A DNA stretch of 17,447 nucleotides from Clostridiales bacterium (GTDB taxonomy: Bacteria; Bacillota; Clostridia; Lachnospirales; WRAX01), in assembly GCA_031271375.1 (NCBI GenBank), contig JAISVU010000160.1, positions 1 through 17,447 of the forward strand, written 5' to 3'. Positions 9,201-16,134 of the stretch are shown piece after piece (the stretch's first letter is position 1; the number at the start of each line of letters is the position of its first letter). Made by a program: the position numbers and the translations under genes. The notes under the pieces are model-generated. The model did not search any database. It saw only the letters and a list, made by a program, of their open reading frames with translations, and was not told the origin of the DNA.

Positions 9201-9580
9201 CCGGCGCGGTGTCCGCCGAGCTGGATATCATCAAGGCGATGGACAGAGGCCTCGCTGGGCGTTCAAGGATAATCCCCGTAAACCTTACGGGCGGGGGAAC
9301 GGAAGTGTCCGGGGCCTCGGCGGTTCTGGACGCCGATGGGTTTAAGTCGTTAATCCGCGCTGCCGAAGCCGCCATCCGAGAAACGGCGGGGCGCATCCTG
9401 CGCGGCGAGATAGCCCCGGCCCCGCTGTACAAGGACGGGAAACTGGCCTGCGAACGCTGCGAGTGCCATCCCCTCTGCGGAAGGGACGCCCGCGCCGGGT
9501 CGCGGAAGGCCTGGCGGCGGCAGCTGCCTAAGATCGGGGAACGGGAAGCGTTGGAAGAGATACTAAGGAGGAACCGATGA
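6215..9580 (+). CDS. addB: AddB, helicase-exonuclease subunit B (RecBCD-type DNA end processing)
   Basis: 1121 residues, close to the usual AddB length. AddAB resects double-strand DNA ends until it meets a Chi site, preparing them for RecA. The Walker A motif GRPGSGKT is at residues 8-15 of an otherwise helicase-like N-terminal half (FVYV-type strands, then DGFKSFTPQE near 208). The RecB-type nuclease domain has Asp907 in GRVDRV, the catalytic Asp924-Tyr925-Lys926 in VIDYKSG, and the glutamine-rich helix GLQLQLAVYL. The four cysteines of the iron-sulphur staple are intact: Cys777 (YAACPF) and Cys1079, Cys1082, Cys1088 (CxxCxxxxxC). The start ATG is 9 bases after the HD gene with only a weak AGG, suggesting translational coupling. 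Its stop overlaps the purH start (ATGA). The AddA partner is not adjacent, which is unusual. Confidence 0.96.
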   Translation: MTLRYILGRPGSGKTALCASEIIKAQARENETGRDLVYVVPEQFSLSAERILLAASGFKGLGGAQVLSFNRLAYRVFRETGRNGLAPLDDTGKSLLIRRALTELEGELRFFKSRRTLKAPGFVQKLSALITEFSTYGVTPDGLFKTACEADNLTQAQRLRIQDFAAVFGRYSEYIEAGYISVDRTLDVLAEKIPRSGMLTGAHIWIDGFKSFTPQELSVVAALSRVCGSITAAFTLDAGAGIDKAFGGVFHNIEEYDPFAEVKHTVNRLTAIIKDNNGMIGEHQILRETRRFVGFPELNFLINHYFEPSPPQYSGTSPGMFINACQGADEEAEACARQIAELTRRGYRYSEIGLVTTDAGLYAPRLKRVFKRYNIPLFIDERRSLLNHPLTELCRSSLAVISGGMTYENVFRALKTGLTRVEAAESDILENYVLRFGITGSVWDTEWTYGFDNLTGEGREEQIELLNALRKGVLDVFNVLRTQIKRGRKYPASELCGALYAFISASGCRERLAGWIEQSQDPERAGEHRQMWTRFCEILDKIVQIIGGERITAAELAGLLDAGFESESLRVAPPTLDHAAAGDIGRSRLNEVRVLFILGMNEGLLPSPPVSHSVMPEGDRERLREKGVKLAPPLDRKALEERLNIYQILAKPTERLYISYSSGNGENPSAVIGRIRDIIPGIKPANLPQITLAEPMIPVLFGALRALPQGAELDPAMKDVYGILLDDGRFAGPIGRGGADKAAMPPSLGDAEIGFLYGTGGRKVRSSVTRLENYAACPFMYFSRYNLKLRERKLHDIENYDVGNILHSIMERYTKNMLLGNTEESVADIAQAAASENISKALLKSRQYAYMTERLTDAAARSIEAMTTQLEQSDFRILEAELAFEGANAYTAALEDGSSAELTGRVDRVDGYDRGGKRYIRVIDYKSGMRRFSFSEVLYGLQLQLAVYLAAYLKAHPGSEPAAVLYFTVANHMIGYKKGMSPETINDEIFGEYRMSGAVSAELDIIKAMDRGLAGRSRIIPVNLTGGGTEVSGASAVLDADGFKSLIRAAEAAIRETAGRILRGEIAPAPLYKDGKLACERCECHPLCGRDARAGSRKAWRRQLPKIGEREALEEILRRNR

Positions 9581-11142
9581 GAGCGTTAATCAGCGTATAT
9601 GATAAGACCGGCGTTGCTGAATTTGCAAAGAGCCTGGAAAACCTGGGCTATGACATTATATCCACCGGCGGGACTTTTAATCTCCTGAAAGAAGCCGGTA
9701 TAAAGAAGCTCTTGACAGCCGAGGATGTTACCGGCTTCCCCGAGATGCTGGACGGGCGTGTAAAGACGCTGCATCCCCGGCTCCACGGCGGTATTCTGGC
9801 TATGAGGGAGAACCCCGGCCATATGGGGCAGCTGGAGCAAAACGGGATCGAAACCGTCGATATCGTTGCCTGCAACCTCTATCCGTTTAAGGCCGCTGTC
9901 TTGAAGCCAGGAGTAACGATGGAAGAGGTTATCGAGAATATCGACGTGGGCGGGCCGTCCATGCTCCGCGCGGCGGCGAAGAACTGCCGGGACGTGACGG
10001 TTGTATGCGACCCGTCCCAGTACGCGGAGGTTATAAGCGAACTGGCCGGGGCCGGAACCGTAAGCCGCGAAACCAGGCTCCGCCTTGCCGCGGCGGCTTT
10101 TTCCCATATCGCCTGTTATGACAGCATGGTAGCGGGTTATCTGAACGCGGCTTCGGGGGCGGTTTTCCCTGCGGAGCTGCCGATGGGCTTCGCACTGCAA
10201 AAACCCCTGAGCTACGGCGAGAACCCGCATCAGCGGGCCGCGTTCTACGCTGACGCCGGGTTTGACGGGCGGCACGGTATCGCCGCCGCGGTTCAGCTGT
10301 ATGGGAGGGATTTGAGCTATAACAATATAAATGACGGGAACGCCGCAATCAAGCTCATATCCGAGTTCGGCGAACCGGCGGCCGCCGCCCTTAAACACGC
10401 GAACCCCTGCGGCGTAGGAAGCGGGAAGGACGCGGCTTCTGCCTTCGCTAAGGCCCTTGCCGCCGACCCGGTGTCGATATACGGCGGTATAGTCGCGTTT
10501 AACCGCCCTGTTGACATAGAAGCCGCGAAGCTGATGAAGCCTATTCTTTTGGATTTGATTATCGCTCCGGCGTACACGGATGAAGCCCTGGGGATACTGA
10601 GGGTAAAGAAGAACACGCGGGTTCTCGAACTGGCTTCGATAGCTGAAAGACCAGCCCCGGCCATTGAGTTTAAACGGGTTATAGGCGGCGTTACCGTACA
10701 GGAGCGGGACGACTGCCTGTTCCCGGAAGGCGCCTCTATCCGCGATTTAACCGTCGCTACGAAACGGCGGCCCACCGAAAGCGAGTATGACGACCTGCTC
10801 TTCGCCTGGAAGATTGTTAAGCATGTCAGCTCAAACGCCATTGTTATCGCAAAGGACGGGCAATCCGTAGGAATAGGATGCGGGCAGGTAAACCGCGTAT
10901 GGGCGACGCGCCAGGCCATCGAACACGCGGTGGAAGCCCTGGGCGAGGAAAGCACGAACGGAGCGGCTCTCGCGTCAGACGCGTTCTTCCCGTTTGACGA
11001 CTGCGTGGAAGCCGCCGCAAAAGCCGGAATCACCGCGATCATCCAGCCCGGCGGTTCCATCCGCGACCAGGAGTCCATAGATGCCTGCGACCGCCTGGGA
11101 ATCGCGATGGTTATAACGGGGATGAGGCATTTTAGGCATTAA
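9577..11142 (+). CDS. purH: PurH, bifunctional AICAR transformylase/IMP cyclohydrolase
   Basis: 521 residues, the normal length. It catalyses the last two steps of purine synthesis: formylation of AICAR from 10-formyl-tetrahydrofolate, then ring closure to IMP. The N-terminal MGS-like cyclohydrolase domain (about 1-130) shows SVYDKTG (6-12), STGGT (29-33) and LDGRVKTLHP (58-67). The transformylase domain has the Lys273-His274 pair in LKHANPCGVG and, near the end, FFPFDDCVEAAAKAGI and IIQPGGSIRDQE. The start overlaps the addB stop by four bases, and AAGGAGGA stands 4-5 bases before the ATG, so translation is both coupled and well initiated. No other pur genes are in the window; purH here travels with a DNA-repair gene. 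No convincing terminator follows directly. Confidence 0.98.
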   Translation: MRALISVYDKTGVAEFAKSLENLGYDIISTGGTFNLLKEAGIKKLLTAEDVTGFPEMLDGRVKTLHPRLHGGILAMRENPGHMGQLEQNGIETVDIVACNLYPFKAAVLKPGVTMEEVIENIDVGGPSMLRAAAKNCRDVTVVCDPSQYAEVISELAGAGTVSRETRLRLAAAAFSHIACYDSMVAGYLNAASGAVFPAELPMGFALQKPLSYGENPHQRAAFYADAGFDGRHGIAAAVQLYGRDLSYNNINDGNAAIKLISEFGEPAAAALKHANPCGVGSGKDAASAFAKALAADPVSIYGGIVAFNRPVDIEAAKLMKPILLDLIIAPAYTDEALGILRVKKNTRVLELASIAERPAPAIEFKRVIGGVTVQERDDCLFPEGASIRDLTVATKRRPTESEYDDLLFAWKIVKHVSSNAIVIAKDGQSVGIGCGQVNRVWATRQAIEHAVEALGEESTNGAALASDAFFPFDDCVEAAAKAGITAIIQPGGSIRDQESIDACDRLGIAMVITGMRHFRH

Positions 11143-11168
11143 GAGACTGGAGCTGCGAGCGCAGGGCT

Positions 11169-11192
11169 GAGGCTTTTACTAGCTCAAGCCTC
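11169..11192. other. Stem-loop after purH without a T-run
   Basis: GAGGCTT (11169-11175) and AAGCCTC (11186-11192) form a perfect 7-bp stem with a 10-base loop. No T-run follows on the plus strand, so it is not a convincing intrinsic terminator. It may be part of the repeat-rich spacer. Confidence 0.4.
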
Positions 11193-11210
11193 CCATGCCG
11201 TCATATTAAC

Positions 11211-11229
11211 GGGCGATTAATAATCGCCC
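11211..11229. repeat. REP-like short palindrome
   Basis: GGGCGATTA, one base, TAATCGCCC is a perfect 9-bp palindrome, followed by CTACGG. Small GC-flanked palindromes of this form are often dispersed intergenic repeats; whether it recurs in this genome cannot be seen here. A related GGGGCGGCTT occurs about 40 bases downstream. It marks the left border of the AT-rich cassette. Confidence 0.6.
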
Positions 11230-11285
11230 CTACGGCTATACGCCGCTTGAAGCCTTGCTTAGGGGCGGCTTAAACCGTGTTTTTC

Positions 11286-11314
11286 TTGACAGTGCAAGTT
11301 TACGATAGTATAAT
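11286..11314 (+). promoter_or_regulatory. Perfect-consensus sigma-A promoter of the transglutaminase gene
   Basis: TTGACA (11286-11291), exactly 17 bases, then TATAAT (11309-11314). Transcription would start near 11321, about 33 bases before the ATG at 11354. AAGGAGG (11341-11347) is an excellent ribosome binding site with a 6-base gap. A second TTGACA at 11327 has no matching -10. Full consensus implies strong, constitutive transcription unless a repressor acts; no clear operator is visible. Confidence 0.85.
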
Positions 11315-11353
11315 ATTGGTAATGCGTTGACATAAAATATAAGGAGGAATACT

Positions 11354-13375
11354 ATGTTTAAGAGAATTACAGCGGTACTCTTAGCTGTATTAATGTCTGT
11401 TTCGATTGGCCAAATGGAAGCGGCATCAGTTTCATGGACATATGTGATTAATGGAGTTGAAGTCACAAAAGAGGAGTATTACGCGGTTGCTAAAGAAAAA
11501 AATCTAATAATGGATTCATCGGAGAATCCTGACTTTTGGATTAACACACAGGGTATACTTCATGAATACAGTGGCAAGGGCGGAGACGTGGTTATACCAG
11601 ACGGGGTTACAAGAATTGGGGATATGGTGTTTTATCGGAATAATGCTATTACGAGCGTTGTTATCCCCGAGAGCGTTACAAGCATAGCGCAGTGGGCATT
11701 CAAGGAATGTAAGAACCTTAAAAGCGTAACACTGCCTAGCACTCTTGAGGAAATAGGTAATCTCGCCTTTCAGTCCTGCACATCGCTGACAAGCATAGCT
11801 ATACCTGATAGCGTGAAAACGATAGGGGAAAAGGCGTTTGAGAAATGCTCGGCTCTTGTTAATATTACGCTGCCTGATACACCTGTATCCTATGGTATTG
11901 ACGTGTTCTCTTGGACATCATGGGATGCGGGTGCGTCCGGTAAAGTGTCGTTTGAGATAAAGGAGATTATTCAAACTAAAGATGGCAGACTGTTCAGTTC
12001 TCAACCGTCTGTACGTACTGAGAATGAATTTGGTGATGTTAGCGCTTACTACTTCCCTGCCGGCACGGTTTTAGCATACGAGTCTCACGAAATCAATGAG
12101 GGAGACTTGACTCTTATACATCTGTATGAGCCTATTATTAATCCGTTTGCTCCGCAGTATAAAACTGATGCATTGAAGAATGCGACATTTACTCAGAATG
12201 TGTTAAACGACTATAATGAGTCAAATATTGTTACAAGCGGCTACGAAATACAATTAACCGAGGAAATGACCGATGTAGTTTTCTACATAACGCATGATAT
12301 GGCGGGAAATAATGCGAAAGATAGATTAGCTTTTCGTGGTTCTGTATATGACAGCGATAAAGTAGATCCGGGCACGGAGTCATTTTACACAGACGAGGAG
12401 CTGACCGAGCTAGCTGCGGCTAAATACAAACAGATGTGCGAGGATATTCTAGCGCTTATAATATCAGATGGTATGAGCACTGATGATAAAATTAAAGCCA
12501 TATATGATTTTTTGATTTACAATTTTCTTCATATACGCTTTTACGACCCTGGTTACAAACAAACGCACAAGGAAAAAGACAACAACAAACGCCTTGAATA
12601 TTCAATGCCGTTGACGAAGACGGATTTGCAATATTTGGACATTAACTATACATATCTATTCGAGCACGGCGAAGGCGTCTGTGACCATTTTGCGATGACG
12701 TTCAGTTATTTTCTGGGCCTTTTGGGAATTCAATCATATTATGTGTCCGGGTATTTTATAGATACACAGGGCGAAAGAACAGGCCACATGTGGAATTACG
12801 TTAATGTTGATGGCGCTTGGTATTGGTATGATGTTGATGTGGAAGGTACTGTTTATCGTACCGGAGACAGGGATGAGCCTTCATATTATCTCTATAAAAG
12901 AGATACGGAATTCTTTAGAACAAACCATGTGTGGGATGAGGAAGCTCTTGCTGAGGATGTGCTTGCATGGACATTAAGCCGATCTGAAAATGCGGCCGCG
13001 AATCAAGAAATGGCAATCGCTTCTGAAATAACTGTTCTCTACAACGGCGTGAAAATCGAATTCACACAGCCGCCAACAGAGCGTAACGGATATGTGTTCT
13101 ATCCTCTGGAAGATGTGTTGGCAACCTTTAGCGGCGGTCATGGTTGGGACGGCGGAACCTTCACGGTATCCGGCGAATTAAATGAGAACAAGGTTGAAAT
13201 CCCGTTGCAGTCTTTGGCGTATTGGGTAAATGGTAAGTTACTTGAAACTGCGCCTGAACTTATGCCATTTATCGCGAATGAGCGTACATACGTTTATCTT
13301 GACATTATCGTTGAAGGCTTAGGTTTAACGGTTAATTGGGATGGCGATACGAAAACAATCAACATCACTAATTGA
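11354..13375 (+). CDS. Secreted protein with BspA-type leucine-rich repeats and transglutaminase-like domain
   Basis: 673 residues with a typical signal peptide (basic start, hydrophobic core, likely cut after about residue 24), so it is exported. Residues 76-185 hold about four leucine-rich repeats of the BspA/LRR_5 kind (AFKECKNLKSVTLP, AFQSCTSLTSIAIP and similar). Residues 340-530 form a transglutaminase-like fold with the full triad: Cys443 in GEGVCDHFA, His478 in TGHMWNYV and Asp493 in YWYDVD. Residues 558-673 resemble the copper-amine-oxidase N-terminal-like domain seen on many clostridial surface proteins (NGVKIEF, YPLEDVLATF, YVYLDIIVEGLGLTVNWDGDTKTI). Bacterial members of this fold act as proteases, peptide-modifying enzymes or cross-linkers; the substrate is unknown. 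Codon use is markedly more AT-rich than its neighbours. It has its own promoter and terminator, so it is monocistronic and probably acquired. Confidence 0.9.
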   Translation: MFKRITAVLLAVLMSVSIGQMEAASVSWTYVINGVEVTKEEYYAVAKEKNLIMDSSENPDFWINTQGILHEYSGKGGDVVIPDGVTRIGDMVFYRNNAITSVVIPESVTSIAQWAFKECKNLKSVTLPSTLEEIGNLAFQSCTSLTSIAIPDSVKTIGEKAFEKCSALVNITLPDTPVSYGIDVFSWTSWDAGASGKVSFEIKEIIQTKDGRLFSSQPSVRTENEFGDVSAYYFPAGTVLAYESHEINEGDLTLIHLYEPIINPFAPQYKTDALKNATFTQNVLNDYNESNIVTSGYEIQLTEEMTDVVFYITHDMAGNNAKDRLAFRGSVYDSDKVDPGTESFYTDEELTELAAAKYKQMCEDILALIISDGMSTDDKIKAIYDFLIYNFLHIRFYDPGYKQTHKEKDNNKRLEYSMPLTKTDLQYLDINYTYLFEHGEGVCDHFAMTFSYFLGLLGIQSYYVSGYFIDTQGERTGHMWNYVNVDGAWYWYDVDVEGTVYRTGDRDEPSYYLYKRDTEFFRTNHVWDEEALAEDVLAWTLSRSENAAANQEMAIASEITVLYNGVKIEFTQPPTERNGYVFYPLEDVLATFSGGHGWDGGTFTVSGELNENKVEIPLQSLAYWVNGKLLETAPELMPFIANERTYVYLDIIVEGLGLTVNWDGDTKTINITN

Positions 13376-13389
13376 ATTGCGTAAGGCAG

Positions 13390-13411
13390 CCCTGCGCTTG
13401 CAGGGTTTTTT
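13390..13411 (+). terminator. Intrinsic terminator after the transglutaminase gene
   Basis: CCCTGC (13390-13395), a GCTT loop and GCAGGG (13400-13405) are followed by six T (13406-13411). It begins 14 bases after the stop codon and separates this gene from the chromate-transporter operon. Confidence 0.9.
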
Positions 13412-13466
13412 ATGTGAGCGATACAGGTTACATACGAAAAAGATTCCAGGAGGCAGCCTTTCTAAA

Positions 13467-14036
13467 ATGACCCTTTTAAAAACCCTCTGGCAGCTCTTCT
13501 ACACCTTTATCAAGATCGGCGGGTTCACGATAGGCGGCGGCTACGCGATGGTGCCGATTATCCAGCGGGAGGCCGTGGACGTGAAGCATTGGGCCACCGA
13601 GGAAGAGATGCTGGACATCATAGCCCTTGCCCCTTCGATGCCGGGCGTAATAGGCGTCAACACCGCTACGGCGCTGGGTTCAAAGGTCGCCGGGGTGCCG
13701 GGAGCGCTTGCGGCGACGCTGGGCATGGTTACGCCCTCGCTTATAGTCATAGTGCTGATTGCATGGGTGTTCGACGATTTTCTTTCGATTGCGCTGGTTC
13801 AGCAGGCCTTTATCGGGGTGCGGGCCGCCGTCGCCGCGCTGATGGTGAGCGCGGTTATACGCCTTGCCAAAGGAGCGGTAAAGGACTGGTTCCAGATTAT
13901 CCTGTTTTTCGGGGCCTTATTCGCGAACCTGATATTCGGCGTTCCGGCCCAGTATGTACTGATATCCTGCGCGGCGCTGGCTGTCGCGGCGGTGGCGCTG
14001 TCGCTGGTGCGTTTAAAGGAGGCCGGGAAAAGGTAA
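13467..14036 (+). CDS. Chromate transporter (CHR family), first short subunit
   Basis: 189 residues from the ATG at 13467. The frame is open back to 13341, but that stretch includes the end of the upstream gene and its terminator, and family homology begins at MTLLKTLWQLF. The ribosome binding site AGGAGG (13448-13453) is 13 bases away, longer than ideal. The hydrophobic protein has the CHR signature FTIGGGYAMVPI near the start, then APSMPGVIGVNTATALG and GVPGALAATLG. CHR proteins export chromate or carry related oxyanions, and in many bacteria two half-size proteins form the transporter. That fits the second half starting one base after this stop codon. The real substrate here could be something other than chromate. 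No clear promoter is seen between the terminator and the gene. Confidence 0.92.
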   Translation: MTLLKTLWQLFYTFIKIGGFTIGGGYAMVPIIQREAVDVKHWATEEEMLDIIALAPSMPGVIGVNTATALGSKVAGVPGALAATLGMVTPSLIVIVLIAWVFDDFLSIALVQQAFIGVRAAVAALMVSAVIRLAKGAVKDWFQIILFFGALFANLIFGVPAQYVLISCAALAVAAVALSLVRLKEAGKR

Positions 14037-14037
14037 T

Positions 14038-14631
14038 ATGCTGCTTACGCTGTTTACATCGTTTTTCCAGATAGGCCTGTTCGCGTTCGGCGGCGGCTAC
14101 GCGGTTATCCCGCTCCTTTTGCAGACCGTGCTTAATCACGCTTGGCTCACGGAGGCCGAGTTCACAAACATCGTCGCGATATCGCAGATAACGCCAGGGC
14201 CTATCGCGATTAACCTCGCCACATTCGTCGGGTTCAGGATGGGCGGCGTCCCGGGGTCTTTGATCGCGACGTTCGGCGTATGCCTGCCTTCGCTGATCCT
14301 CGTCACGGCGGCGATGTTTTTTATCGCTAAGGTAACGCACTCAAAACTCCTAAAATCCGTCTTCCACGGCCTGCGCCCCGGAGCGGCGGGGCTTATCGCG
14401 TCGGCGGCCCTCGGCATGATGATGGAAGAGTTTTTCTTTGAGAAATCGTTAATAACCGAAGCCGCCGAGATTATCCGAAGCCTGCCGGGGAGCGTCTCGG
14501 TATTCTCTGCCGCGGTCTTCGCCATTTCATTCTTCTGTATGTTCAAGATAAAAATAAACCCGGTGTTTGTCATCCTCGGAGCGGCTTTGGCGGGGATCGC
14601 GGCGGGATTGCTGGGGTGGCTGCCTGTATGA
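14038..14631 (+). CDS. Chromate transporter (CHR family), second short subunit
   Basis: 197 residues. It carries the paired version of the CHR signature, FAFGGGYAVIPLL (about residues 11-23), then SQITPGPIAINLATFVGFRMGG and the GVPGSLIATFGV block, with several further membrane spans. Together with the previous gene it forms the short-chain CHR pair that replaces one long ChrA protein in many Firmicutes. The ATG lies one base after the previous stop (TAATATG), with GGAGG about 10-15 bases upstream inside that gene, so translation is coupled. Its last four bases (ATGA) are shared with the start of the ribonuclease Z gene. Confidence 0.92.
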   Translation: MLLTLFTSFFQIGLFAFGGGYAVIPLLLQTVLNHAWLTEAEFTNIVAISQITPGPIAINLATFVGFRMGGVPGSLIATFGVCLPSLILVTAAMFFIAKVTHSKLLKSVFHGLRPGAAGLIASAALGMMMEEFFFEKSLITEAAEIIRSLPGSVSVFSAAVFAISFFCMFKIKINPVFVILGAALAGIAAGLLGWLPV

Positions 14632-15545
14632 TGGATATATGTCTCTTGGGAACGGGCGGGATGATGCCGCTGCACAACCGTTACCTGACGGCTCTTCTGT
14701 GCCGGTACAAGGGCAATATGGTATTAATAGACTGCGGAGAGGGCACCCAGGTAACGCTGAATCTCCAGGGCTGGGGCTTTAAAAGCATTGACGCGATATG
14801 CTTCACCCACTACCACGCCGACCATATCTCCGGGCTCCCCGGCCTGCTATGGGCCATATCCAACGCGGGCAGAACCGAGGAAATAACAATCTACGGCCCG
14901 CCGGAGCTGGAGCGGATATTGACCGGCTTACTTGTTATAGCCTATGACCTGGGGTTCCCGATAAAGATCGTGGAACTGGAATATAGGGAGTATAATGAAA
15001 TGCCGATTCCGGGGACGGAGATGTTCTTGAGCTGCCTGCCGCTGAAGCACGGGAAACCCTGCTTCGCCTATTCTATTAGCACGAAAAGGGGAGGGAAGTT
15101 CGACCTAGAGCGGGCTGAAGCCCTTAACCTGCCGAAACGGCTCTGGGGCGAGCTGCAAGGCGGCAATGAAGCGCTGTTTGAAGGGCGCAGGTATACGCCG
15201 GACATGGTGCTCGGCCCGGAGCGCGAGGGCTTTAAGATCGCTTACTGCACGGATACCCGGCCTGTTAAAACAATACCCGCCTTTATAAACGGAGCCGACC
15301 TCTTTATATGCGAGGGCCTCTATGGCGACCCGGAAAAGGCGGAGCGTGCCCGAAGCCATATGCACATGATTTATCAGGAAGCGGCGAGGCTGGCTAGGGA
15401 AGGGGACGTCAAAGCTCTGTGGCTCACCCATTACAGCCCCGCGATGATTAACCCTAAGGAGTTTCTGGGCGTCGCGAGGGCGATATTCCCCGGGGCCGCT
15501 GCAGGGTATGACAGGATTACGAAGACACTGGATTTTGGGGATTAA
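14628..15545 (+). CDS. rnz: Ribonuclease Z (tRNA 3'-processing endonuclease), variant
   Basis: 305 residues from the ATG at 14628, which overlaps the upstream stop as ATGA; the frame also allows a GTG at 14616 or the next ATG at 14631. The metallo-beta-lactamase motif is HYHADH (His61, His63, Asp65, His66) in FTHYHADHISGLPGLL. Further zinc ligands are His141 (LKHGKP), Asp209 (YCTDTRP) and His268 (LTHYSP). LPKRLWGELQGG (168-179) matches the region around the RNase Z exosite arm. The enzyme cuts tRNA precursors just after the discriminator base. The usual HEAT motif is replaced by CEGL (Cys228-Glu229), so a relative of RNase Z with a shifted role is possible. Co-transcription with a transporter pair is probably a matter of compact layout, not shared function. 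Confidence 0.88.
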   Translation: MMDICLLGTGGMMPLHNRYLTALLCRYKGNMVLIDCGEGTQVTLNLQGWGFKSIDAICFTHYHADHISGLPGLLWAISNAGRTEEITIYGPPELERILTGLLVIAYDLGFPIKIVELEYREYNEMPIPGTEMFLSCLPLKHGKPCFAYSISTKRGGKFDLERAEALNLPKRLWGELQGGNEALFEGRRYTPDMVLGPEREGFKIAYCTDTRPVKTIPAFINGADLFICEGLYGDPEKAERARSHMHMIYQEAARLAREGDVKALWLTHYSPAMINPKEFLGVARAIFPGAAAGYDRITKTLDFGD

Positions 15546-15573
15546 TCGCAGGATTTTGATAAAGCTTTTTCCT

Positions 15574-15780
15574 TTAGCTCATATATACCTTTTTGCGATA
15601 CTCGTTAATATCTATACCAAGTTCAAGATGATCTTTGGTCATGATATTAATTTATATTGCGCAGTCATGGCTTTTATAGATATTTGCGATTACGTTATCT
15701 GTCTCCTCAACGATGTCCAGCGTATTCTATGTTTCCATATATCGTTCAAGATAATGGGGGTGATATGCCGAGTTTACTGA
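15574..15780 (-). pseudogene. Decayed reading frame of unknown origin
   Basis: One minus-strand frame reads through 15780-15574 with two internal stops. Its coding-like pieces include SVNSAYHPHYLERYMET, then NTLDIVEETDNVIANIYK, then a 22-residue piece starting at ATG 15642 (MTKDHLELGIDINEYRKK). The charged, helix-like composition suggests a former gene. It lies directly after the broken ParA, in a different frame, where a ParB-like or other partner would be expected, but I do not recognise a family. No plausible plus-strand gene covers this stretch. Confidence 0.35.
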
Positions 15781-15793
15781 GTCTGTGTTTTCG

Positions 15794-15817
15794 CAATTAT
15801 CGGTATTAACCTGACAT
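15794..15817. repeat. Diverged repeat, copy 1 (partner at 16573-16596)
   Basis: This 24-base stretch matches 16573-16596 at 19 positions in the same orientation, sharing ATCGG and CTGACAT or TCTGACAT. On the minus strand both encode VR(L/F)(I/M)PI(I/L)A-like text. It suggests that the tail of the broken ParA frame is repeat-derived, not protein-derived. Confidence 0.45.
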
Positions 15818-15878
15818 CAATCAAGCTAACTTTTGTTAGGCAACTCCAAGCACCTCCCTGACCAGCGCGCCTTTGAAA

Positions 15879-15924
15879 TTTTCGCTTCGCGAAAAACGCG
15901 CTGCGCGCCGGACACTTCATCCGG
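15879..15924. repeat. Row of three short hairpins at the ParA breakpoint
   Basis: Three perfect inverted repeats follow one another: TTTTCGC-TTC-GCGAAAA (15879-15895), CGCG-CTG-CGCG (15897-15907) and CCGGA-7-TCCGG (15908-15924). They lie immediately beside position 15930, where ParA homology stops. Together they look like a folded repeat element or a decayed insertion end. Confidence 0.5.
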
Positions 15925-16100
15925 TTCCTGTTGACTGTAAGCAAACCCAGGGACGGGGATGCGTCGATTACTATATGGGAATACTCGTCCCTTACCATGT
16001 CGATATACTGCTTCAAGATAGCCTCACGCCCGAAAGCTTGAACAAGCAAGATTTCCATATTCGCTAAAGAGATACTGGAGGGCATAAGGCTGGTCGCGGT

Positions 16101-16134
16101 TGAAATGTCCGCTAGAAGCGTTGCGGACATTTCA
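16101..16134. repeat. Perfect 12-bp inverted repeat inside the ParA relic
   Basis: TGAAATGTCCGC (16101-16112) and GCGGACATTTCA (16123-16134) are exact complements around a 10-base loop. The repeat lies where the ParA frame lacks a segment. Confidence 0.7.

Noticed and set aside
9586..10398. Long antisense frame opposite purH (others opposite addB, for example 7652-8281)
   Set aside because: These are GC-driven shadow frames; the plus strand carries unmistakable PurH and AddB motifs over the same bases.
11169..11192. Terminator for purH
   Set aside because: The stem is perfect but no T-run follows; I list it only as a stem-loop.
13341..13466. Longer start for the first chromate-transporter subunit
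   Set aside because: The extension overlaps the upstream gene and crosses its terminator; family homology begins at the ATG at 13467.
15508..15780. Plus-strand frame of 90 codons after rnz
   Set aside because: It starts inside rnz, has no ribosome binding site, and covers the stretch where the minus strand looks like decayed coding sequence.
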